A stretch of DNA of 64,000 bases. It comes from Semisulcospira habei. Its lineage: Eukaryota > Mollusca > Gastropoda > Semisulcospiridae. The stretch spans positions 167,304,148 to 167,368,147 of the forward strand of contig BTPG01000007.1 of assembly GCA_036245525.1 (NCBI GenBank). The letters run 5' to 3'. A model generated the notes under the pieces. The model saw nothing but the letters and a program-made list of their open reading frames with translations. It searched no databases and was not told the DNA's origin. A program made the position numbers and the translations under genes. Shown piece after piece: positions 1 to 10,500 of the stretch. Numbering within the stretch: the first letter of the stretch is position 1; the number at the start of each line of letters is the position of its first letter.

Positions 1-287
1 GGGGCATGCGTTTCTGTCTACCCTTTGTCCATTCACCTGTATTTGCCTTTTTAAAAACTCTCCCTACTGTCTGCACTGCCTGTAGCTCTTGATATTGGAT
101 GTGTGTTGCTAAATGGTCTTAGCTTTATTTAGGCCCCATGTTGTAGGTTTATTTAACGTATTTGACCGGCTGGCGACATACATTCAATTTTCTGTTTGGT
201 TTTTTTTTTTCACAAGCAGTGCAGGCACGTCCTGAGAAAGCCTTGTTGCTGTCGGGACGTTAAGCAATGTACAATCAATCAATCAAT
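1..287 (+). mobile_element. 3' part of an ATCA-tailed retroposon, copy 1
   Basis: This stretch matches a second copy at about 51341-51607 nearly end to end, including the shared phrase CTTGTTGCTGTCGGGACGTT, and ends in a short (AATC)n tail. A 3' tail of tetranucleotide repeats after a conserved stem-like sequence is usual for CR1/L2-type LINEs and SINEs that borrow their tails. No coding capacity is seen. The 5' end lies outside the window. Confidence 0.65.
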
Positions 288-337
288 CGGTTAGTACTTG
301 GAGGGGTGACCGCCTGGGAGCACCAAGTGCTGTTGGC
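288..337 (+). pseudogene. 5S rRNA 3'-half fragment
   Basis: About 50 nt reading GGTTAGTACTTGGA, then GGTGACCGCCTGGGA, then GTGCTGTTGGCA correspond to roughly nucleotides 70-119 of animal 5S rRNA with few differences. The 5' half with its A-box is absent. In its place is the ATCA retroposon tail, joined directly. It is therefore a truncated copy and not an expressible gene. It could be a 5S gene hit by a retroposon or part of a 5S-derived SINE; the sequence does not decide. Confidence 0.75.
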
Positions 338-475
338 AAGAGAGCGGCCCCTGCCTGCTTCCTCACTTCCGGCTCCGGTTGATTCTTCGGCAGCCCTTAC
401 GGTGCAGACCACCCTTTCCCGCCCTCGCATCACGGAAAGGATTCCCATTGGGACTCGGTGTTGCTGGCTGACTAG

Positions 476-1045
476 AGGACCGCCACTGCTGCCACGCCCG
501 CTGACCCTTCCGGAGGGTCTGCCTTGCCGGCAGAGCGCCCGCCTCAATGAGCCCGGCCTGCAGCAGTCTGCCCTGAGCCGTCCCACGTTGACTGGCCTTC
601 CTCACCCGTCTCTCTCCACAGCCCGCTGATCCTTCCGGAGGATCTGAACGCCGGCATAGCGCCCTGCTCTTGGAGTCTGGCCAAGAGAGGCGTCAGCCTT
701 AGCTTGCGCGACACGGTCGCGCCCCGACTCCCTCCGTTCCACTTTCAGATCACTTGATGGCTGATCAGAGGACTGCCACTGCTGCCACGCCCGCTGACCC
801 TTCCGGAGGGTCTGTTTGCCGGCACAGCGCCCGCCTCACTGAGCCCGGCCTGCAGCAGTCCGCCATGTGCCGTCCCACGTGACTGGCCTTCCTCTCCCGT
901 CTCTCCCCGTTAAGCCCGCTGATCCTTCCGGAGGATCTGTACGCCGGCGTAGCGCCCTACTCACTGAGTCTGGCCAGGAGAGACGTCAGCCCTAGCTTGC
1001 GCGACTCGGTCGCGCCCCCGACTCCTTCCGTTCCACTTCAGTTCA
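476..1045 (+). repeat. 293-bp tandem duplication inside DIRS element 1
   Basis: The block from 476 is repeated from about 769 with an offset of 293 bp. Both copies contain GCTGACCCTTCCGGAGGGTCTG and end near a GCGACxCGGTCGCGCCCC segment. The copies differ at scattered bases and small indels. It lies just 5' of the recognisable reverse transcriptase and replaces the gag region expected there. Confidence 0.8.
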
Positions 1046-1061
1046 GGACACTAGTGCGCAC

Positions 1062-2255
1062 CGCTCGAGCGCCTTCGGTAGGATTGCCGTTCGGACTCAA
1101 CCTCCGCCCCTGGGTCTTCACTCGGCGGATGGACGCCTTAGTCGCCTTAGCCCGACAGTCCTCCTCCAGTCCACGTCGAACTACCTGGACGACCTCCGTG
1201 GCGCAACCAATCAGAGACCGCGCTAGCCACGGACAGAGATGCTCTCCTGCACCTCCTGGCACGCCTGGGCTTTCTAGTAGACGACGGCGAGTCGGATCTC
1301 TCTCCCTCCCGCCGGGTTGTGCATCTGGGTATGGAATTCGCTACCAACCTCAACACGGTACGCCTTCCGGCGGCTCGGATCAAGAAGATGGCGGATCTAG
1401 CCAACCAGTTAGCTCGGGAGGAGGCAGCCCCCGCCAGAGTCTGGCTTCAGTTGCTGGGTTGGATGAACGCTGCAGTGGATCTTATCCCGCTAGGGCGTCT
1501 CTACTCCCGGCCAATTCAACTGCATCTTCTTCTCCATTGGCTCACGTCTTCCGGAGACTTGACGACCGCGGTCACAGTGTCCCAGATGCTCCGCCTGCAC
1601 CTTCGTCGGTGGACTGACCCTACGTGGCTAGCGTCGGGAGTTCCCTTAGCCTCTCCCCCTCCACAGGTCTCTCCTTGCATCGATGCCAGCCTTTCGGGGT
1701 GGGGGGCCCACCTCCTACCGCGGTTCCTCGCGTCGGCGGGCCCCTGGCCCTCACACTTGGCGCACACCCACATCAACTAGCTGGAGATGCAGTCCGTCTG
1801 GCGAGCCCTTCAGGCCGGGGAGTACCTCCTCAGACACCAGGAGCTTCTCGTGCTTTCGGACGACACGACGGTGGTCGCTTACATCCAGAAGCAAGGTGGC
1901 ACACGCTCCCCTGGCCTGTGTATGCTCTTCTACAGGAAGATGCGTTGGTGCGAGGACCGGAGCATTATCCTTCAAGCCCGGCACGTTCCCGGATGCCTGA
2001 ATGTCTTGGCCGACTCGGTCTCGCCGCGACCAACTCCTACACACGGAATGGACCCTGCGACAGGACATCTTTCGGATGATCTGCGCCCGCTGGGAGACTC
2101 CCCAGGTCGACTTGGTCGCCACGAGGTGGAACCACCAGCTTTCCCTCTTCGTCTCCCCGATTCCCGACCACCTTGCCTGGGCTGTCGATGCGCTCTCCAT
2201 TCCCTGGGACGGACTTGTGGCCTATACCTGTCCCCCTACCGTCCTCGTTCCCTAA
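1062..2255 (+). pseudogene. DIRS reverse transcriptase / RNase H remnant
   Basis: Translated pieces match the intact reverse transcriptase of element 2 in order: LPFGLNLRPWVFTRRMDA (about 1084-1137), the YLDDL catalytic box (about 1182-1196, in a different frame), the RNase H start CIDASLSGWGAHLLPRF (about 1677-1727), LSDDTTVVAYIQKQGG, and the post-RNase H segment WNHQLSLFVSPIPDH ending in a stop at 2255. The frame changes several times between these blocks, so no functional protein is made. The N-terminal fingers region is missing. Confidence 0.85.
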
Positions 2256-2299
2256 GTCCTCCTCTAACTTCGGGGCTGTTCGGCGTGCCTCCTGTTGGT

Positions 2300-3519
2300 C
2301 GCGCCGTTGCCTGGAACCGCTCCTGGACCACCGACCTGCTCAGCCTCGCCACAGACCCGCCCCTGCTGCTGCCCACCCCGCGGGCCATGCTCAAGCAACC
2401 GCACCAGGCGCTGTTCCACCCCTGCCCGGAGTGTCTCCTCCTTCACGCCTGGAGGTTGTGCGGCAAGCTCTCGGAGCTAGAGTCGACTCAGGTGCAGCAA
2501 TGGAGGCGATCGCTGCGGCCCGGAGACTGTCGACCCTTCGAGTCTACGAGGGAAGTGGCGAGTCCTCTGTTCCTGGTGCACCGATCATGGCCTTACGCCC
2601 ACGGATCTGACGCATCCTCCGCTGGCGGACTTCTTTCTCTGGCTCTTCCGAGACCCAGGCCTAGCCCTCATCACGGTACGCGGTTACCTGTCCATGGTTG
2701 CGGACACCTATCGTCACCTGGGACGACTCGATCCGGGCGCCTGCAAGGACCTAGCCGACCTTATGGGACACTTCGGCATCCAGCGCCCGACACTCCGCTC
2801 GCTCATTCCTTGCTGGGACCTACCCTGGGTGCTCACGTGGTTGAACTCCACCCGCTTCGAACCATTACCTTTGGCCCAGCTCGCGGACTGGGCATGCAAG
2901 TCTTGTTTCCGGCTGGCACTTGCTACCGCTTCACGTGTGAGCGAGCTACATGCGCTTTCGGCACGCCCTGCCGGTCTGCAGTTCCGAACAGATGGCTCCG
3001 TCCAGCGGCTCACGGACCCGGCCTTTCTGGCGAAGAACAGGTCTCCTTTAACTCCGCCTCAGGTGATCACCATTAGGCCGCTGAGAGACCGACCCCGGTC
3101 CCAGGAGACCAGGCTACAGGTTCCCGGGCGCGCCCTTAAAATCTATCTGCGGCGATCTAGGCCCGTCCTCAGGGGACGGTCGCGCCTCTTCCTACCTCTA
3201 AGACCCAACTGGCGTGACATTACAGTCCAGACGATCTTCCTGGCTCCGCTGGGTCATACGCTCCGCTTATCAGGAGATCTCCCTCAGGGAGCGAAGAGGC
3301 TGCACTTTCACGCACACGAGGTACGAGCTATGGCCACGAGCGTCACGCTTGATCGAAGCTGCGCTGTCAAGGACTTCGTGGCAGCCGTGGGCTGGAAAAC
3401 CAAGTCGGTCTTTGCTCCTTCTACCTCCGGGACCTGGCTAGCCAGCGAGAGAATCTCGCACTGGTGGGGGGACATCGCCGCCGCGCAACACTCCCTCCCG
3501 GTGCCACTGGCACCGTAGA
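2300..3519 (+). pseudogene. DIRS tyrosine recombinase remnant with frameshift before the catalytic Tyr
   Basis: The open stretch 2694-3518 carries the recombinase core. It has ATASRVSELHAL with the first catalytic Arg and HAHEVRAMATS with the His-x-x-Arg pair. The Tyr codon is still present in the DNA at 3422-3424, but by comparison with element 2 one base is missing near 3417, so the frame reads past it. The 5' part (about 2300-2600) is in another frame. The enzyme should be inactive. Confidence 0.85.
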
Positions 3520-3626
3520 TAGGCACTTCGCTAAAATTGTCGGGAGTGTGCGACGGGGAGAACGGCGCTGTTCTGCTGGGGGAGTTTTGGGCGGCACCCG
3601 CCTCCTCATCGCAATTCTCCCATGTA

Positions 3627-3713
3627 GTCATGTCATCGGTAATGTTTTTGAGGAAATAAATTCATTTTTCTCTAAAAGGTATTTTTTCGAAAAATACTTA
3701 CCGATGACATGAC
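3627..3713 (+). repeat. Internal complementary region (ICR) of DIRS element 1
   Basis: The sequence starts GTCATGTCATCGGTAATG and ends ACTTACCGATGACATGAC. It is made of two halves, each the complement of one terminus of the element, placed as they would be in a circular junction. The right half matches the complement of the right end (about 3917-3969). The matching left terminus is lost by truncation. Confidence 0.8.
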
Positions 3714-3969
3714 TCGGATGACCCTCCCGCCTGCCCCGCTTGCCGCTTTCGAGCGAAGTATCAGACTGAATGGTCTCGTGACCGGATCTGGTAAGGCAGG
3801 TATGGGGAGATAACTCTCGGCCCCTCTGGGGGGTTCCCCGAGTGCCTCTCAGGTTGTGTGGGCACACAACGGGCAAGTAGGCTAAAATTGAGCCTAGAAG
3901 TAGATATTCCCATGTAGTCATGTCATCGGTAAGTATTTTTCGAAAAAATACCTTTTAGAGAAAAATGAA
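3714..3969 (+). repeat. Right inverted terminal repeat of DIRS element 1
   Basis: This is homologous, over most of its length, to the complement of the left terminal repeat of element 2 (6317-6572), for example CCCCTCTGG...GGGTTCCCCGAGTGCCTC and GTCATGTCATCGGTAAG. The element ends at about GAGAAAAATGAA (3958-3969). The next 390 bp up to exon 4362 are intronic and show no feature I recognise. Confidence 0.8.
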
Positions 3970-4361
3970 TTTTTGTTGTATTACAATGAAAATTTCGCTT
4001 TTCACAAAAATGGATTTACAGTCTCTTGCCTTCACAGGACAGTGTTGGTGACAATCTTTTCACATCATGATTGCATGAGAAACCACTAATATGCTTGGAA
4101 AATTACAGAAAAAAGTTCAGCTCCCCAAGAGTGCTTATCTGGCTATCTGATCTGCCTTTTTGTATTTTCAAAAGTGAGGCTTCCCCTACATCAGAAACCT
4201 GAAAACTGTTCATCTTTTGATGCAATGGCTGAAAAGCCTGGACAAACATGTGATGTCAGGGCTGATAATCCCTTGTTTTCATTGAAACACATGTCATTTT
4301 GACCTACTTTGACCTTCAACCATGGGGTACTGATAATATGTGTAGTTTCTCTTGCTTGCAG

Positions 4362-4566
4362 GGTAATGAAGGGAAGAAGAAGAAGCAACAGCTGGAGGAC
4401 GACAAGAGAAAAGCACAGGAATTAAAGAAAGCTGAAGAGGAAGCAGCCGCCCAAGCCAATCGCAGCATCAGCTTTTCCATCAAGGGGCGTAACAAGGAGC
4501 CCGAGTCTGTCAACACGCTCAAGCGGGCTTTGTTTGATTATGATAGCAGCGACGGAGAAAATGAAG
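4362..4566 (+). CDS. SFSWAP: SFSWAP exon a: lysine-rich helix and ISFSIK motif
   Basis: The acceptor is TTGCTTGCAG (ends 4361) and the donor is GAAG|GTACAT (ends 4566). The exon enters in phase 0 and leaves in phase 1. It encodes a charged KKKKQQLEDDKRKAQELKKA segment, then RSISFSIKGRN and an acidic FDYDSSDGENE. The vertebrate protein has a similar PISFAIK motif followed by an acidic run. An ATG lies upstream at 4299 in frame but is intronic and not a start. Confidence 0.85.
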
Positions 4567-7500
4567 GTACATTTTGGAGGTCAAAATCTTAACCTGATAA
4601 ATAAGAAAACAACAAAACAACAGGGATAGGCACTAGCAATCAAGGAAACTGTTGCTTCATAGACTAAAGATTGTAGATCTGTGGGGGGGAGGGGGGGGGG
4701 TGTTGTTAGTAAGTTGCTGGATGAAGCCCTGTATGTGTATGAGTGCACTTCCAACCCCAAACGCATGGAAGCACAGATGTTGGTCCCCCTTTAACCCTTT
4801 AGGTGTCGGTAGCAGTTTTAGTTGCAATGATTCCGATGGGAATCATCGCAACTAAAATCGCTACCGACACCCAAAGGGTGAATGAAAATTATGTTGTTGC
4901 ACAGATGAAGCTGGGAAGAAGACAGGCAGCACGTCCCCTAGTTCTTTGCCAGATGACGCCCAAAGTGCCTTTGCTCTGCAAGCCTACACAGCCAGTGCTT
5001 CTGCTGGGATGGATGTCAAGTCTAGTCTGCCTCCTGAAGAGATGGAACGCAAACAAGGCAAGATATCCTCAGACTTGTGGTCAATGCTGTAAACTCTGCA
5101 CATTGCAGGGTGGTAACCAATAAAGAAAGAACAATGCTTTGAAATAAGTCCAACAAAAGTAGACACTACATTTTTTAAAGTGGACAAACAACGTTAAAGC
5201 CAACCATACAGAGTGCATAGGCAACTATAGTGTTTATCTGTTAAGGTCATATTTAAAAAAAAAAGAATTCAGGCCTGTGGTAGAAATTTCCTAATTTGAG
5301 AATTGTTTTCTGAGGGCTACATTACAGCCTAGAAGTGCTGAGATAGAGGCACCACCCTGAACTGCCATGGTCATTTTTGTCGCCATCTGTGTTTTGTCTG
5401 CCCTGAATGAGCTAAATCGCATTTAATCCTTTATCGGTTGGTGGTCGTGATGATTCCTGCAAGAATAATTGCAATAAAAAGTACCACTGATGACAAAAGG
5501 AATAATCTTACATCCTACAGCGGAGGAACGTTTGAAGGACAAACTAGCCGTTGCTGCAAGAGACAAGCTGGCGACCGCCACGAAGGAGAAGCAGCTGCAG
5601 GCAGAGCGAAAACGCAAGGCGGCCATGTTTATCAACTTGCTGCGAATTGTAAAGGAGTCACCGCTGCCTGAGGACAGAGTGTCACTTGACGGAGGTGGGC
5701 CATTTTTTTGTTCCTAGAGACTGGTGGGAGGGGTGGGGGGCGGGGGCCTCGTATGCGATAGCATAAATGATTCTGTATAGTCAGCTGTCACACACAGGTG
5801 GTACCTATTCCTTTGTCACTTCCCAACGTCAGTAAAGTATGGATTAGTAACCCCATTACTGTCAGTGGACGCAGATTGTGTTTTTGAAATCAGTCTCAGT
5901 TCAACGTTCAAAATCCCCAACCATCAAAGGAATATGGATGCAAAGTGGTTTCAGCAAGAGTCATAGATCTTCATGACCCCCTGCAACTATGAGGGCTCAT
6001 CAGGATCTGTGCTTCTTGCAGTTGAATGGGGTTAAGTTTTTCTCAATAGTGAAGGGGTTAATTGTTAAAAAGACATAAAATGTTTTTCCTTTTTTTCCCC
6101 AGAGTCAAAGCTTTCACCTGCATGCAGTGGACCGGCCTCACCCACACATATCGTTTACGAATACAACAACCGCTCGGGGACCCCGCTCCGTCTTGACACC
6201 AATTTAAAGGACAAAAAGGACATAAGGTCGGAATCTCCATCACACGGTCACAAGAAACGGAGAAAAAGGTCACCCACACCACCCAGTGCCTACGCTAACC
6301 CTAGAAGGTACTAAATATGCATTTTTCTTTAAAAGGTATTTTTTCGAAAAATACTTACCGATGACATGACAAATGGGAGTGTCTACTACGTGCTCAAATT
6401 CTAGCCTACGAACCCGTTGTGTGCAAACACAACCCGGGAGGCACTCGGGGAACCCTCCAGAGGGGCCAAGAGTTGTCTCCCGGACCTGCCTATCCGGTTC
6501 CGAGTCACCTGACTCGCCAGTCAGATACTAGGCTCACCAGCGGCAAGCGGGGCAAGTGGGAGGGTCCTCCGTGTCATGTCATCGGTAAGTATTTTTCGAA
6601 AAAATACCTTTTAAAGAAAAATGCATTTATTTCATCAAAAACATTACCGATGACATGACAAATGGGAGAATCACGAATAGGAGGAGGGTGCCGCCCCGGT
6701 ACTACCGGAGACCAAGACCGTCCTCCCATTGCTAATTCCCAGGTAACTAGCTAGGTGCGTACCTACGGCGCCTGCTGCGCCGGGAGGGAGTGCTGTGCCA
6801 CCGTGAGGTCCCCCAACAAGGCGAGGTTGTCTCGCTGTCCCGCCAGATCCCGAAGGTAGAAACGAGCGAAGGTAGATTCTGCTCGCCAGCCCACCGCGGC
6901 CACGATGTCCTTGACAGCGCAGTTCCGATCGAATGCGACGCTCGTGGCCATGGCGCGTACTTCGTGTGCGCGGATCTTCAGTCTCTGCGCTACGCGTGGG
7001 GAGAGATCCATGTATGCCGATCGTATTACCCAGCGCAGCCAGGAGGAGATCGTCTGGGCTGTGATATCAGTCTTGCCCTGGCGTATGGGCAGGAAGAGGC
7101 GGGAGCGCCCTCTACGGGTAACTTTGGTACGGCGCAGGTAGATGCGTAGGGCACGCACAGGATCCTGTCGCCGAGTCTCCGGAGAGCAGGCAGGCCCTCC
7201 CAGGGGCCGCAAGGTGATGATCTGTGGAGCAGTTAGGGGCGACCTTGTTTTGGCAATAAAGTTGGGGTCCGTTAAGAGCTGCACGGAGCGATCTGCCCTG
7301 AACTGGAGGCAGTCTGGGCGGGTAGAGAGAGCGTGTAGCTCGCTAACTCTGGACGCGGTGGCCAAGGCTAGAAGGAAGCAGGTCTTGCGTGTCACATTTG
7401 CCAGAGGGGCTAGAGCGAGTGGCTCGAAGCGGGATGAATTCAGCCACGTCAGGACCCAAGGTAGGTCCCAGCGAGGAACGAGAGAACGCTGAGTCGGACG

Positions 7501-10500
7501 TTGGAGGCTGAAGCTGGACATGAGGTCGGAGAGGTCCTTACAGGCGCCGGGGTCTGGAAGGCCGAGATGGCGGTACGTGTCGGCGACCATGGATAAGTAT
7601 CCCCTGATGGTGATGGGCGCCAAACCTTGGACCTCGAAGAGCCATAGGAGAAAGTCCGCTAGCTGTGGGTTAGTCAGTCCGGTGGGTAGGAGGCGACGGG
7701 CGTCGCACCAGGCACACAAGACGCGCCACTTCCCTTCATAAACACGCCGGGTGGACGGCTTGCGGGCTGCAGCGATTGCCTCCACTGCTGCACAAGAGAA
7801 GCCTCGAGCGGTGAGGGCGCGCTGCACAACCTCCAGGCGTGAAGAGACAGGCGTTCTGGACAAGGGTGGAAGAGAGCCTGCCTGGGCTGCTTGAGCATGG
7901 AACGGGGCGTGGGAAGGCGCAGGGGAGGAGAGGTGGCGAGGTTGAGTAGGTCGGTGGTCCAGGACCGGGCCCAAGCCAGCGGGGCGACCAGAAGCAGGAC
8001 TGCGTTGCTCTCTCAAAGTTTGTGGAGGACCTTGGGAATGAGGACTGTCGGGGGGTACGCGTAAGCGATGAGGCCGTCCCAAGGAATCGAGAGGGCATCG
8101 ACTGCCCAGGCCAGCGGGTCTGGAATCGGGGAGACGAAGAGGGGAAGCTGGTGGTTCCACCTCGTAGCAAAGAGGTCGATTAAGGGAGTCTCCCAACGGG
8201 CGCAGATCATCTTGAAGATATCCGGGCGCAACGTCCATTCTGTGTGGAGCAACTGGCCGCGGTGAGAGAGCGAGTCCGCCAACACATTCAAGTGGCCAGG
8301 AATGTGTCGTGCGAGGAGTGTAATGTCGCGTTCCTCGGCCCAGCGCATCAAACGGAAGAGGAGCATACAGAGGTCGGGAGATCGGGTGCCCCCCTGCCTC
8401 TGGATGTAGGCCACCACCGTCGAGTTGTCGGAGAGGACGAGAAGCCGCTGGTTCCTGAGCTGGCTCTCCCAAACGAAGAGGGCTTGCCAGACTGCCTGCA
8501 GCTCTAACCAATTGCTGTGCTTGTCCGCAAACTCCGGGGGCCAGAGGCCGGAAGCCGAGGTGAATTGAGGAAGCAGGTGGGCTCCCCACCCCGAGAGGCT
8601 CGCGTCGACACACAGGGAGAGGTGCGGGGGTGGGAAGGACAAAGGGACTCCCGAAGCCAACCAAGCCGTGTCGGTCCAGCGTAGAAGATGAGGGCGAACC
8701 AGGGGGGAAACCGGGACCAGGTAGGTAAGGTCGCCAGAAGAGGGTCTCCAGAGAAGCAGGAGGTGCAGCTGAAGGGGGCGGGCGTAGAGGCGACCCAGGG
8801 GGAGAAGGTCCGCCGCTGCGTTGATCAGTCCGAGGAGTTGAAGCCAAACTCGGGCGGGAGCTGCTTCCTGCTGAGCTAGCTGGTTGGCGAAGGTGGCCAA
8901 CTTCCGAATCCGGGGATCCGGGAGGCGAACAACGTTGAGAGCGGTGGCAAAATCCATTCCGAGATGAATGAAGCGGCGCGAGGGCGTGAGATCTGACTTC
9001 CCGACGTTGAGGAGGAACCCCAGTCGCGACAGCAGACGCATCAGTGTATCCCTGTCCTCTTCCAAGACGGACTCGACGTGGTTCCTCAGGAAGAGATCGT
9101 CGAGGTAGTTGGACATAGGGCTGAGAGACGACTGCCGTGCCTTGGCCATAACTGCATCCATCAAGCGGGTGAAGACCCAGGGGCTGAGGTTGAGGTCGAA
9201 GGGTAGGGCTCGAAACTGGTAAACGGTTCCATCGAATGCGAAGCGCAGATACCTCTGGGCGGCCGGATGTATGGGTACGTGGAGGTAAGCATCGGAGAGA
9301 TCCAGGCTGACGGCGTAATCCATGGGTCGCACCGAGGTACGCAGGGCTCGGGCCGTCTCCATGTGGAAGGAAGGAGCCACGATGAAGCGATTTAGGGCTG
9401 AGAGGTCGATCACTGGGCGCCACTTGCCGCCAGGCTTGGGGACGACGAAAAGTCTGCTGTAAAATCCCAGCGAGTCTGTGCGGTGCACAACCTCTGTGGC
9501 ATCCTTCCTCAAGAGAGAGTCGACTTCCCCCCGTAGGGCGCACTCCTTGAGCGGGTCTGCGGGGATCTCGGTCCACAGCGGAGTCGCGCGCAGAGGAGGA
9601 GGGGAACGAAAGGAGATCCGTAGGCCGCAGGAAACAGTGTCTAAAATCCACGGATCGTCTGGAATCAGTAATCGCCACTCGTCGCTGAAGAGGGCGAGCC
9701 TGCCGCCGACTGGAGGACCCGAGACGGCCGGCGGAGGAGGGGAGGAGTCACTGAGCCCGCCTGCGCCCAGGGCGACGGGCGGGACGGGGCCAAGCGGGGG
9801 CGGGGGCGTTAGCTTGGCCGGGGCGACCAAAGGCGGGGCGACGGCGACGCAGGGACTGCAGCTGGGCTGTTGACGTTGGGGCGACGGGTCTGGAGGTCCG
9901 CAGGGGGCGACCCACGGCCTTGCGGGCTGACTGAAAGTGCCGAGGAACAGACTTGGGAGGCCACCTGTCCGCATTGGAATCCTTGACGGCTTGCCAGGTG
10001 TCACCAAAGAGAAGGGGTCCCCCGAGGGGGGCCCGACGCAGCGGGGTCTTCAGGTCGGCAGGCATTCCCCGGCAGGCCTGCAGGACAGCGTCGCGGCGGA
10101 GTAAATCACAATTGGAGGCTGCAGCCATAGCGTTGACAGAAGAGTGATACGCGGCGCGGCTGGCCGCTTCAGCGAGGACGAGGAGGTCGCCAAGAAGGGG
10201 GGTCAGGGACGGGTGCCACGAATCTTCCACGCGCCGGAGGAAGGCTTGCGTAAGGAGCTCCATGAAGCCGGCGCAGGCCAAGGAATTCCTGACAAGCGAA
10301 GCCGTCTTGTCCAAACCCGCGGGGAGCGCGCGTCTGAGGGCAGAGGCCCCACCCGCCTGCACCACGGCGGCTGGATCCACCGGAGGGAGAGGGCAGAGGA
10401 AGGCCTGGGAATGGCCGGCGTACCACTGCTGGCGGAAGTACATGTCGAGGTCCGGAGGCCATCTGTGGTCCGAGAAGAAATTACTGTCTCTTGAGTCAGA

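Larger units (their letters stand above)
338..3969 (+). mobile_element. DIRS-like tyrosine-recombinase retrotransposon 1 (5'-truncated, degenerate)
   Basis: The order is reverse transcriptase, RNase H, tyrosine recombinase, internal complementary region (3627-3713), then right inverted terminal repeat (3714-3969). This is the 3' layout of a DIRS1-type element and is the mirror image of the element at 6317-12759. The gag region and left terminus are missing, and the coding frames are broken by several shifts. It probably sits in an upstream intron of the SFSWAP gene, in sense orientation, because the next recognised exon starts at 4362. Its terminal repeat is clearly diverged from that of element 2, so it is older. 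Confidence 0.85.

Noticed and set aside
4299..4592. Open frame starting at ATG 4299
   Set aside because: The first 63 bases are intronic (acceptor at 4360-4361) and the last 26 are beyond the donor; only the exon between is coding.
6763..9678. 971-codon frame taken wholly as one recombinase protein
   Set aside because: The part upstream of about 8060 only shadows the RT frame on the same strand; recombinase similarity begins after it.
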